From the NCBI GenBank assembly GCA_030704615.1, contig CM060732.1, positions 4,588,001 through 4,652,000 on the forward strand: 64,000 bases of DNA, given 5' to 3'. The notes beneath the pieces are model-generated. The model was not told where the DNA came from. It made no database searches and saw nothing but the letters and a program-made list of their open reading frames with translations. Shown piece after piece: positions 12,108 to 21,580 of the stretch. The DNA comes from Takakia lepidozioides (Eukaryota > Streptophyta > Takakiopsida > Takakiales > Takakiaceae). Every line of letters starts with the position of its first letter. The stretch's first letter is position 1. The position numbers and the translations under genes were made by a program.

Positions 12108-12999
12108 AATTTTAATTAACTCTATACATTTACATTCTCTTCCAGAGTATATAAAGGAATTTATCCACGCTGTTGAGGTCCCCTCTCCCATATGCTTCTA
12201 AACGACAACATCTGTGAAACCACGTCCTTCCCAAAACCGGAAATGCGGCGTCGAATTTCCATGTCGGAACGGAAGGAATCAGTAGAGCTGGGACATGACC
12301 AGAGAGTAGCAGGAAAGGGCGGCGAGGTTTTATGAGCGTGATAAGACTCCTATAATATATGCCAAGTGGTGGCACCGAGTATTCAGCTTTGCTTCTCGCA
12401 TGTTTTTGGAGGTAGAACTGGAGATAAGAAATGAGGAGATGAGAGATGCGGAGATGAGGAGAGCTAGTGAGGAGGAGACTTGATTCTGATGTAGTTGAAG
12501 GAGCATTTTGCTTCCACACTATCTGTTTTTGGGAAATGAGAGAGCTGTACTGTGGTAGCTCAGACCATTAGAGGTGATGCATGAGAGATGTGAAAGTGTA
12601 GTGATGGTAGCATTTGCCCAACTCTGAAAGGAGAAGGATTATGATGGCTGGACCTTGATTTGTAACCCACTGCAGCAGCTAGGCAGTGGGCTTTCACTCT
12701 CTACTTTTGAGTTTCTAAATCATGCACACTTACACATTCTCTGGTTTTGTCTTAGTTCCATCATTGCATCATGCATTAGGTTCTAGGAAGTTCGTACCTT
12801 AGGGCTATTGGTGATGGGTACTTGTTATTCTCTGGGACAGCAGGTGTTGTTTGTAATTCCGTGATATTCTTGGGCACACGATCAGCCAATGTGGTGGCGT
12901 TAGGGTGTTGGCCTGGTTCCTGTTGGATTACTTGGATGATAGAGCAATGAGGGAAGGATAAAAGGGTGAGAGAGAGAGGAAAAATGAAGATATGAGGGA
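12108..12999. other. No gene; one degenerate palindrome
   Basis: The stretch after the M copy 1 stop has no convincing coding frame. It contains one hybrid palindrome near 12240 (ATGCGGCGTCGAATTT), a form between the two palindrome families of this window, and purine-rich stretches near 12410-12480 and 12960-13000. Confidence 0.5.
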
Positions 13000-13750
13000 G
13001 TAGATGGGGGCTGAACGAAGTCAGTGGCCTCGTAATGAAATGGTGAAGTGGCCCACACTGCAGCTAAAGCACTCCCCCTCGTATGAGCTATACTTAGACT
13101 CTGCAGCGTTGTTCGAGTGGCTAGCATAAGCCACTATGAACTCTCTTCCCTCATCATCCACCTGTGTAGCACCGCTCCAAGCCCTAGCATGCTCCAATCC
13201 GTATGCAGCTGAAATGGGCGCGCCCTGATAGGTCGTCTCAAGATGGGCGCCGAGGTCAACCTCGCCTTGAGCTCCTAAAAAGCTCGCTCTTGCTCATCTT
13301 CCCACTGTCACTCTTGGTCTACCTTGGTCAGCTTGGTTAGAGCCTTTGCAATAGCACTAAATTCCTTGACAAACCGTCTATAGTAGTTTGCCAACCCCAT
13401 GAAAGCTCGAACTCGGTCACATCCGTGGGGCGTGGAATCTGTGCAATGGCCTCTGCCTTAGTCTGCTGTACTCCCAATCCTCCAGGATATATCATGTGGC
13501 CCAGATACTCAATCTGGTTGTGGAAGAACTTGCACTCCCCCGGATGTAATTTCAATCCGTGCGCTCTCAAGCACTCAAACACCACCTGAAGGTGTCTCTC
13601 GTGTTCCTCCACCGTAGCATAAAGATGATGATGTCATCTATGTAGCACCGAGCAAAATCCACCCCTGCTAGAATCCTGTCCATGACTCTCTGGAACTCTG
13701 CAGGAGCGTTCTTAAGCCCGAATGGTAAGAACCGCCAAACGGAAATGTGG
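13000..13750 (-). pseudogene. Gypsy C fragment: RT palm to RNase H
   Basis: Minus-strand translation from 13750 gives RFLPFGLKNAPAEFQRVMD and ARCYIDDIIIF (catalytic YIDD intact). After a frameshift it continues with HGLKLHPGECKFFHNQIEYL, GHMIYPGGLGVQ and, to about 13010, LTKLTKVDQE, ELKARLTSAPILRRP and RNase H sequence (LGLGAVL, YASHSNNAAESKYSS). Stops occur in RNase H (TGA near 13300, TAG near 13270). It differs clearly from gypsy A and B and belongs to another Ty3/gypsy lineage. The fragment is cut at about 13741-13750, inside the RT domain, by a cluster of short palindromes. Confidence 0.8.
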
Positions 13751-14540
13751 CAACTGCAAATACATCGTTTTGGAAATGCGGCACCACATTTCCATAACCA
13801 GGGCATGAACAATTTTCCGTTTCCTGTTTTGGACATCAGAAATCGTGAGGCCGAACGAAAATGCGGTGCCGCATTTCCGTTTTCGACATGGAAGTTTTGC
13901 CCATGGCCAGCTCCCCATTGAGGTAAATGGAAATGCGGCGCCGCATTCGGAGGTCGATCCCATGGCGGACATGGAAATGAGGTGCCGCATTTCCATTTTG
14001 GAAATGGATGTTTGTCCAATTCCCGACCCTTCGACGGAAATGCAGCACCACATTCCATCGTGCTGGACGGAAATGCGGTGCCGCATTCCATTGTCCAATA
14101 CGAAATTTCGATGACGGACATGGAAATGCGGTGCCGCATTTCCATTTTGGAGATGGATGTTTGTCCAATTCCAGACCCTTCGACGGAAATGCGGCACGGC
14201 ATTCCATTATGCTGGACGGAAATGCGGCACCGCATTTCATCGTGTTGGACGGAGATGCGGTGCCGCATTCCATTGTCCAATACGAAATTTTGATGACGGA
14301 TATGGAAATGCGGTGCCGCATTTCCAGAACGGACATGGACATGCATTGGCGATTGGACATGCTTGGACAATTGAAGGTCAAATTTGGAAATGCGGTACCG
14401 CATTTCAAATTCAAAGTATGGAAATGCCATGTCAAGAAAGAAAATGCGGTACCGCATTTCCGTTATGACCAGAACGGCGGAGTGGGAGCTGCCGGAAATC
14501 GCTGCATGGAAAGAAATGAAATGCGGTGCCGCATTTCCGA
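13741..14540. repeat. Cluster of 14 short palindromes (array 1)
   Basis: Fourteen copies of a 22-bp palindrome (GG, AAATGCGG-YR-CCGCATTT, CC), some degraded, start at 13772, 13856, 13929, 13973, 14036, 14069, 14122, 14185, 14218, 14251, 14304, 14386, 14440 and 14517. Intervals are 84, 73, 44, 63, 33, 53, 63, 33, 33, 53, 82, 54 and 77 bp. About 150 bp (13972-14116) is duplicated at 14115-14300. The central dinucleotide is TG in seven, CA in four, TA in two and CG in one. Several reading frames stay open through the cluster only because the palindrome has no stop codons. They are not genes. Confidence 0.9.
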
Positions 14541-14817
14541 GCTTGGACATGTACATGTTTCCGTTTATTCATAGATGGATTTCCTTCACCTCAGGACTTT
14601 GATATCGCTGACTCTGATATATTCATGTGGACAGACACATTGTAGAAATGAGACCACAAATTGTAAACAGTGGGCTAATAACAACAGTTCTTGAATACAA
14701 TGAAACTCAGCACACAGAAGTGAGGGACGATGGGTTATTTTATTGATCGAACACGGTGTGTCACATTTAGCAACTCCAAAAAAATCTAAGCCATTCCGCC
14801 TTCCTTCTACATGGGCG
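14541..14817. other. No recognisable gene
   Basis: The stretch between the palindrome cluster and the first family-X copy. I see neither coding sequence nor repeats. Confidence 0.4.
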
Positions 14818-15278
14818 TCACCAAGTCGACGGAACTTCGATAGCCCTCAAAACAAGCTCATTATTGACGCGGCACCTCCAAGTAAATTGCATTGCGGTCG
14901 TTCTGGTGCCCTTGGTGGAGCTGACGACAATGTCATGCCCATCAATGATACCACCATCATACATTGACAAGGTCACTGTGGGCCTCATGTGCCTGTGCGA
15001 TTCGTCTTCGCAACTCAGCCGAATGTCTCCATACACTGGAAGAGCGGACTAAACTCCACGAATATAGTTTTCCCCGGTGTCGTCCTCCCTAGTCCACTGG
15101 CAGCAGTTCCAACGCCAAAGCGAGGCCATGCGTGATCTGTCCGGCATCCCGTTCCAGCTTGGTATATCGAGGTCAACAATTTGCAGCACCCACGGGCCGC
15201 ATTGACCCTCGCCCTCACCTTGCTCAAAGCGGTAATAGCCCTCCAAACACGGATTGCGGCGGCACGACATCCTTGCAA
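14818..15278 (-). pseudogene. Family X copy 1, unknown protein
   Basis: Minus-strand sequence encodes YRFEQGEGEGQCGPWVLQIV, RWNCCQWTREDDTGENY and, after an in-frame TAG near 15050, PVYGDIRLSCEDE, LSMYDGGIIDGHDIVV and AMQFTWRCRVNNE. The same blocks in the same order occur at 15.8-16.4 and 45.2-45.8 kb. The protein looks like a small beta-rich domain with paired Cys, but I do not recognise the family. Its association with family-M sequence and presence as three broken copies suggest a gene carried on mobile DNA. This copy is the most diverged and is on the opposite strand. Confidence 0.5.
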
Positions 15279-15809
15279 AAGATTAGCGGAGTACGCTCAA
15301 TGACAGCAGCTCCCGGATGGAGGAGGTAGCAGCGCGGTGGCTGGAAGTAGTTCAAGGACATGACAATGTTTTACAAACGGTGCAATTCCTCACTTACACT
15401 CCAGGGCACATTTAAATTTCCCCCCTACAAGAACCTGCACGGATGAAGATTGGCTGCTTTATAAATGTAGCCGTTTCAGTTTCCTTCCGTGCCATGCAAA
15501 CTATGGGCCGTAAGTGCCAGGTGGGTCTATAGCCACTCGAGACGACTTCATCCATCTCCCCTTCGATGTAAATGCGGCGCCGAATTTCCATCCGGGGGAT
15601 GGACTTCTGTGGCAGATGGCCGACTGTTCCCTGTGGATGAGGAAAAGTAAGCGGTTCATCCGCCACTAGCGTGATGAACACGTTACACGATGATTGGTGG
15701 GTAGGTGGGACCCAGATGCTCCATTATTGGAGCCCGCACTGCTCTTCCGCTTCTCATCATTTTGAAAATCAAAGGGCTTCGTTGCTGTCTGCAAGGTCAT
15801 TGTCATCGA
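15279..15809. other. No recognisable gene; one hybrid palindrome
   Basis: No frame here resembles its neighbours. A hybrid palindrome (AAATGCGGCGCCGAATTT) lies near 15569. It combines the left half of the 13.7-kb type with the right half of the 37.7-kb type. Confidence 0.5.
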
Positions 15810-16368
15810 CATCAAACACGTCCTCAGGACCTCCTTTGCAAGGAAATGTCGTGCTTGCGGAACTAGGACGACTACCCTTATGGAAGCTTCGATTATGCAG
15901 TGTATTCGGCAACATCGGGAGACATCGTTATCTGGCACACAGTTTTCACAGAAGATAGTGGGGCGAATATGGAAACATTGTCAGCTTTTGAGTATATCCC
16001 AGGCCACTACACCTAGCGGGATGACGATCTTGGTCTGAGGAGTCCATGACTCCTGCGCATCCTTGATTCCGATTTTCCCAGCTACGACGGGCACCCATGC
16101 AGAAGAATGCGCACTGCTATGCTGTTGCAGTGGAATTGCTGCCAGTGGACGTGGGTGGATTCCATCGGAGAGACATATACTCCTGAAGGAGTGCGCTCTT
16201 CTTCTCCATTGTATGGGGACATTCGCATTGGTGTGGAGGACAAAAAAGTGAAGCTTTCCATATTCGATGGTGATATGATTGAAGGGCACGACATTGTGGT
16301 GAACATCAACAGGGGCGGTACAACGGTTGCAATCCAGTTTACCTGCAGCCCCCACTGCCAAAGGTGAA
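15810..16368 (+). pseudogene. Family X copy 2, unknown protein
   Basis: This copy is close to the one at 45.24-45.83 kb over its whole length. In broken frames it encodes TSGDIVIWHTV, MLLQWNCCQWTWVDSIGETY, SPLYGDIRIGVEDKK, KLSIFDGDMIEGHDIVVNIN and VAIQFTC. Small indels break the frame near 15880, 16040 and 16100. The shared region begins at an identical short sequence (CGTCCTCAGG) in both copies, but the flanking sequence before it differs, so this marks the copy edge. Function unknown. Confidence 0.5.
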
Positions 16369-16388
16369 CGGTCATCATTTTGCACCCT

Positions 16389-17246
16389 CTATGGTTGCCT
16401 CCCTTGGTCCAAAATGCCCTCAACCGTGAGGTTGGGTGGCCGTTGAATGGAATCATAGGCTCTCTTGAGGAACTCTAGTGGTGCAAGATTGGTCCACCAC
16501 AACCTAGGCCTATGTGCCCGTGAACCCACTGCAGCTGCATCCAATAATATAGCTGGTCCAATCCAAGACCGCACCCGATGCACACTAGCCATAACCCTGG
16601 CCCGAGAATCCCCCATGAGAGGAACATTCTCCAGGATGTAAGCTGGAGGTTGCACTTGCCTCACCTGCAAGTCATGCAACACTTGTAACATCTCCCAAAA
16701 TAAATGCGACCTTGCATCATGCAAGCCATTCCCATGACCTTCAGGAGAGTGTCCTTGGCAAGGCCCGTGGGGCAAGAGTGGCTTTAGGGGCAATGGAAAG
16801 ATGCAGGATGGACCTGCTTCGTGGGACGGACATGCTCCAGTGGACGGCTGTGCTGCATGGGAAGGCAGTGTACCTGTTCCTTGGAGAATTGGTGGGATGT
16901 GATTGTCGGGGGAGCTTCTTCCTGGTGGGCCTGCTTCAAAAAGCATGGGGTCATTGTGATCTTTCCTTTTTTTGTGCACAGGGGAGGAAGAGCGCTGCAG
17001 AGAAGTGTCCCAGTCTGGTGTAGGCAGCTGCAATGGCCGAATCATGCCCGTGGGTAGAGAGGTAGCTGAGTGAATGTGACCTGTGGGATTGAGAATACCT
17101 TGATTCGGGGCAGCTCTTGGTTGAGAGTCTGGGGTTCCCAATGGCAGAGATGCCCGCTTATGTTTAGATTTAGGACAATCAATTCTCAGATGGCCTGTTT
17201 GCCCGCAGATGTAGCAGGCAGTTGCTGAAGTGTCTTTCTGTGGATT
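16389..17246 (-). pseudogene. CCHC knuckle plus C5-cytosine methyltransferase fragment
   Basis: One minus-strand frame starts with a zinc knuckle (CYICGQTGHLRIDC, 17175-17216) and a Pro/Ser-rich linker. It continues with GPCQGHSPEGHGNGLHDARS, PPAYILENVPLMGDSRARV and LDAAAVGSRAHRPRLWWTN. These match, in order, motif IV (PCQ, catalytic Cys), motif VI (ENV) and motif VIII of C5-cytosine methyltransferases. The AHRxR form of the last block resembles DNMT3/DRM enzymes. SAM-binding motif I and the C-terminal motifs are not visible, so the enzyme is partial. A gag-like domain lies upstream at 17251-17535. The CCHC fusion suggests a retroelement that captured a methyltransferase, a situation I recall being reported for retrotransposons of the charophyte Klebsormidium. 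Confidence 0.6.
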
Positions 17247-17250
17247 TTAC

Positions 17251-17535
17251 TGAGAAGAAGTTCCCTTCCTCATCTATTGGCAAGCGAATAAATTCTGGGA
17301 GGATAGCATCAGCGGGCATTGTCACCACAATTTTTGCAAAGCCCAAATCATTAATTCTGGAGGCTATGGTTGTGTGTTTCCAAGCTGGATTCTCCTTGAG
17401 TGCCTTTGGGCACATCTCTGGGTCAAAGACTGACAAGCACCCCAAGTAAACACCAAAGATGTTTGGGTTTCCAAGTGACTGTTTGGAGTGTATCGATTTT
17501 TTATAAATGTATAGATAGACCACGTAACTTATCAT
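17251..17535 (-). pseudogene. Gag-like domain upstream of the CCHC knuckle
   Basis: Minus-strand residues such as NIFGVYLGCLSVFDPEMCP, KIVVTMPADAILPEFIRLP and DEEGNFFSVK resemble the nucleic-acid-binding domain that precedes the CCHC knuckle in plant LINE-type or related gag proteins. The frame differs from that of the knuckle at 17175-17216, and a TAA near 17248 breaks the knuckle frame, so at least one frameshift separates them. The assignment is by pattern and could be wrong as to element class. Confidence 0.4.
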
Positions 17536-18278
17536 TGGTGCAGTAGTACTCTATAGATATTTCTATAGACACACCAATGCTCTATATCCACTAATGACTT
17601 TTATTTCCATATAAAAACGCATATATAAAACCCATGTGACCATGGTTTGTGCTCACGTCAATTGTACTCACAGAATATCATTCTCCCCATGGCAAGCGGT
17701 GCAAGTTTATACGTTTATACACAAATTTGATATTTTGAGTAAAATCTTTGCCCAGGTTTTCATTGTCAATGATAGCAAGAATCAGTTTTTGTTTTTAAAC
17801 AAAATTTAGCCAGATTTCAACCTGAAAAATGGTCCGGTCAGCTACTTATACAAAGGAAATATGGGAGGTTAAATCCAGAAGTTTGCCAAAAAGCTTGTTG
17901 AATATCATGAGCCTGATTCTGCTAAAACCAGTGTTGGTCTGGTATACAGGCGAAGGATGGATATAAGTACTGGTATATGCTTTTTTTTTCATTTTTAATT
18001 TTTTTTTTGGAAAGGGGAGCGATGCGGCCCCTGCGAACTTTATTTGGGATTATTAGGAGGAAAAAAAATTAAAACCTCCGGGCAAACCATAAGGCTACCA
18101 CGCTGCAAGCACCGAGATCAAGCTCACGAAACTGTTATCAAGGGCCGAAGCCCCCACAACCAGATCCATAGATCTGAACAAAGAAACTTGAACAACTAGC
18201 ATCTCTCTAATAAATGAGCTACGAAGAAGTGACTAGAGCAGAGTAAGTAAGAGTGCCAAAGCATGGCATTCAAGAATC
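17536..18278. other. AT-rich stretch without gene
   Basis: AT-rich sequence with poly-T/poly-A tracts near 17980-18075. The segment from about 18010 (GGGAGCGATGCGGCCCCTGC) reads like the 3' untranslated part of a retroelement, possibly of the LINE remains that follow. No coding frame seen. Confidence 0.4.
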
Positions 18279-18741
18279 TAAATAATCGCATGTCACCAAG
18301 GCTAAAATCCAGAACAAAGATTGGATCCGGAAAGAGCCCCAGAGACACTACAGGCCCCGCAAAAACCAGCCCCAAGCAAAGGAGCAATGAAACCCCTCAA
18401 GTCTAGATGGGAGACTGAAGGGAGCGTGGGCCCCAGCTGAGACCAAGCTGCCGGGAGGAGATGGAATGAGGACCATCACGCTTTCCCATGGACATCAGCA
18501 ATGTTGCGGTTTGAGTAAATTACGCATGTCACCTAGGCTAAAACCAGAAAAAAGGATTCCTACACATTGTTGGGCCCGCATAAACCAGCCCCTAAGCAAT
18601 GGTGCAATGAAAATCCTCAAGTCAAGATGGGAGATTGAAGGGAGTGCGGGCCCCAGTTGAGACGAAGCTGAGACCAGGAGAGAAAATGAGGACCAGTGCA
18701 CTTTTCTAGGGACAAAAGCATTGCTACGGTTTCAGTGCAAA
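18279..18741. repeat. Diverged tandem duplication, about 230 bp
   Basis: The segments 18279-18511 and 18514-18741 align over their full length. Both have GCATGTCACC-AGGCTAAAA near the start, then CCCGCA-AAACCAGCCCC, a CTCAAGTC stretch, GGGCCCCAG and a GTTTCAG/GTTTGAG end. They differ by many substitutions, so the duplication is old. No coding frame is evident. Confidence 0.6.
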
Positions 18742-18861
18742 TGCCTCTAGAAATCTGTCCCGTGCCCATAATGAACCCACAATCTGGTGGCCCCCGCCCA
18801 TGGCCCTTGAATCACCACGGGTAGCAGTTCACCGGTCTTCCATGACTGTCGGCCATCGCTT

Positions 18862-19706
18862 CTACGACGATGCATGGCAAAGTAGCCCGGCTAGAGCACA
18901 TTCATGCATGCGAGGAGCGCCAGAAGGTGTGCAAGGCTGAGGAGAAGGGCCCGCCATCCCCAAGATGCCCAAACCCAGGCACAGGACAAACGGGACGGAG
19001 AGACGAGGAGCTATCAGCTTGGTGTGCGTCGTCCCTTTCACTGCGTGGATTGAAGCTGCATTTTCTGGATTCCTTTCAATTTCTACACCCATCCTTGTCC
19101 ATGCCTTCTTAGCGTCAATCGTCAAATCAAAGAAAATACGAGTAAGAAGGGCAGAGGTTGAGAGGGTGGCGCCAGTGAATGTCCAAATACATCTGGCCTT
19201 CCACAAATGCCACCAAGGTTGTTGTTCTGAGTGATTCGAAAACGCAGCATTTAATTGTTCTTTGCTTGGTTTGTCTGTCATAGTTAAGTAATATAGCGAG
19301 CGGGGTTAAAGGGCCTTGGTTCCATGTTTGGTAGAAGCTGGTGACTATTGGCCAAATAATCCTGGGATCTTTGCAATGAATCAAACAATGTTCGATGGAT
19401 TCCAGATGAATGCCACCTGTAACATTTGCAAAGAAGCGCTTCTGGAAATTCCAGCCATTGTCCCACCTTCAAAATTCTGTTTGCAATTTGCCACAAAAAG
19501 GCACTACCTTTTGGCTGGCTTGAGTTTGTCCCATATTGTGTTCCAAGATCACTGTCCAATTTCATGTTAAAAACCATAGTCTGACCATCTTCCATCCCAC
19601 CGATCCTGCATCGGTTGATGATCCATGAGGCCCCTATAAGCTTTTTTGGTAGAGTATGTGAAGAACCGGTAGAGTTTTCTCGCAAAGTTCCAAGACCATT
19701 CTGCAA
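18862..19706 (-). pseudogene. LINE ORF2 remnant (zinc-finger region after RT)
   Basis: Broken minus-strand frames encode SAFLWQIANRILKVGQWLE, then QPWWHLWKARCIWTFTGATL. This resembles the C-terminal zf-RVT and connection region of plant LINE ORF2 proteins, where W-rich WHLWKARN-like blocks are typical. Frameshifts and stops occur about every 100-150 bp. The RT domain itself is absent. I cannot exclude another non-LTR lineage. Confidence 0.4.
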
Positions 19707-19754
19707 GATCTAGCTCCAGGTTTTGTAGTTATTTTTTCTTTTTTTGAAAAATCA

Positions 19755-19975
19755 CCACCAGTCAGTATCTCAGTTGGATAGACCACTGAGTGCCATCCAT
19801 ATGATTCGGGGTCAAATCCTGCTACATTGTTGGGTGTGGTATGTTCTTCCCATCAGCCAGCCTTCACGGGCGAGGTTACTATGAAAGAGGTTATTTTCTC
19901 CTCTCACTATAATTAAGGGGCCTGATTTGTGAGCTGTCGCTCCCAGGTGTTTCCCCTTCTTAATTTTTTTTTAAA
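19755..19975 (+). mobile_element. tRNA-derived SINE-like element
   Basis: The segment begins with a tRNA-like head: an A-box-like TATCTCAGTTGG near 19763 and a B-box-like GGGGTCAAATCC near 19810. It has no paired acceptor stem, and a non-tRNA body ends in TTAATTTTTTTT. This is the layout of plant SINEs transcribed by RNA polymerase III. No second copy is present in the window for confirmation. Confidence 0.45.
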
Positions 19976-20546
19976 AAGAAAAAGAAAATCGCCTGAGGGA
20001 CCCCACATGTAAGTCTACCCAATGGCCATGTGGCGAGAATAAGGAGGTGGCAGTTAAAAAAGTGGTTACATCAGTGGTGACCCGTTTTAGCTAGTGTTGG
20101 TCTGGTATTACATTTAGGACATACCAGACTAAACGAATACCAAAGGTTTCACAAGATGTCCAAGATGAATACCAATCTGGTACATATAATGGCAGATGCA
20201 TTTCACTGCCAAGAGTCAATCGCTCTGTTTTCCTTTTTTTTTTTTTTTAAATCCAAAGGAAACATATTCTTTTCTTTTTGGATAAAACTCAAGGAAACGT
20301 GAGATAGGGGTTCGTTCATCTGTAAATATGGATGGAGTACATCTGCACTTATCTTCAACTAACTTGGTACCCAGAATAGGTAAATGGCAGAAATCCTTTG
20401 GTGCCCACTGGGCAGGACTAGAAAGGAGCTTTTATTCTCATTTGTTGAGTGACTTGGCTCTTATGTGGCAAGAAACCCGACACCCACTTGGCCGAACCTC
20501 AATGGTAGAGATTCTTTCTAGGGATGGAATGGAATTCGAAAAAAGT
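19976..20546. other. No recognisable gene
   Basis: AT-rich DNA with a poly-T run at about 20235-20250. No convincing coding frame, repeats or RNA genes. Confidence 0.4.
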
Positions 20547-20604
20547 GTGTAGAATTTCTAGCGACATATTCCGAGTTCAGAATATGTCACTGGAAATTAC
20601 TAGG
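20547..20604. repeat. Imperfect inverted repeat
   Basis: AGAATTTCTAGCGACATATTC is followed after 8 bases by a near-complement beginning GAATATGTCAC. The arms pair over about 20 bp with three mismatches. It stands alone and may be a decayed transposon end or simple hairpin. Confidence 0.45.
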
Positions 20605-20828
20605 GCCATTCTAGTTACTAAAGTGAGACCTATCTTTGATGCTTGATACACAGGAGGGCTTTAGAATCACAGTGCACACGTGGAAGTGTGTCAACCAGGC
20701 CACGTATAGCAATAGTCAGTGTGAAATGCGGACATGGATTCTGGACCTTTTGGATCCTCTAGGTTTGTGCTTCAGCTTTCGTTTGAATGTTGGCAAGCAA
20801 TCTGCATCGGGTGGAGCTGCAAAGGATT

Positions 20829-21281
20829 GGATTTTGAATCTGGAGAGCAGGGCATTCGGAAGGGGCTTGAAAACCCATCTGGTATGTGCGGCAGTTGGCA
20901 GCCATGTCCGGAGTGACGGATGCAATGCTGCAGAGGTCACAAGTGTTTGGAAAGGGAGCGTCTGCTCCTCCATGTTTTGAGCTAGAACGGCTGGATAGTA
21001 AGATTCGAAGCGAGGATGGATTTTCAATTTCCAGACCTATGATTGTAATGAGGGATTGAATCTGGAGAGCAGGGCATTCGGAAGGGGCTTGAAAACCCAT
21101 ATCTGGTATGTGCGGCAGTTGGCAGCCATGTCCGGAGTGACGGATGCAATGCTGCAGAGGTCACAAGTGTTTGGAAAGGGGGAGTCCGCTCCTCCATGTT
21201 TTGAGCTAGCACGGCTGGATAGTAAGCTTCGAAGCGAGGATGGGTTTCAATTCCCAGACCTATGATTGTAATGAGGGATTG
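20829..21281. repeat. 225-bp direct tandem duplication upstream of the SMP-C2 gene
   Basis: A segment beginning TTGAATCTGGAGAGCAGGGC at 20834 recurs at 21056 (offset 222 bp) with very few differences to about 21281. Both copies end near TATGATTGTAATGAGGGATT. No coding frame spans both. The duplication lies 0.3-0.75 kb before the first predicted ATG of the SMP-C2 gene, in its promoter or 5' untranslated region. Confidence 0.85.
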
Positions 21282-21580
21282 TCACTACAGGGTTGCGCTT
21301 TGATTTGAATGAAGAAAGGTTTTCCAGCCATGGACCTGATCTCGACTCGGGTGATAGCCAGCAATTGTATTTCACAGGTTGCGTGTAGAGCACCAATGTC
21401 CATGCGAATTTTCTTCTCATATGAAGATTCTTACTTGTTGGAGAGTATATGCGGCGGCTCAGCTGCATTTGTGGGGGATTCAGCCATATGACTGAGGCAA
21501 GGTTGAGGGTGGTTAGTCTTCCAAACCACAGTGTCCTGTTGCCTTGCAGTTTTCCTAAAACGCTCACACAAGTGTAGAGG

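Noticed and set aside
13567-14574. Long open reading frames on both strands rich in GNAAPHF / MRCRIS peptides
   Set aside because: They arise because the short palindrome contains no stop in several frames. The peptides simply repeat its translation and show no domain.
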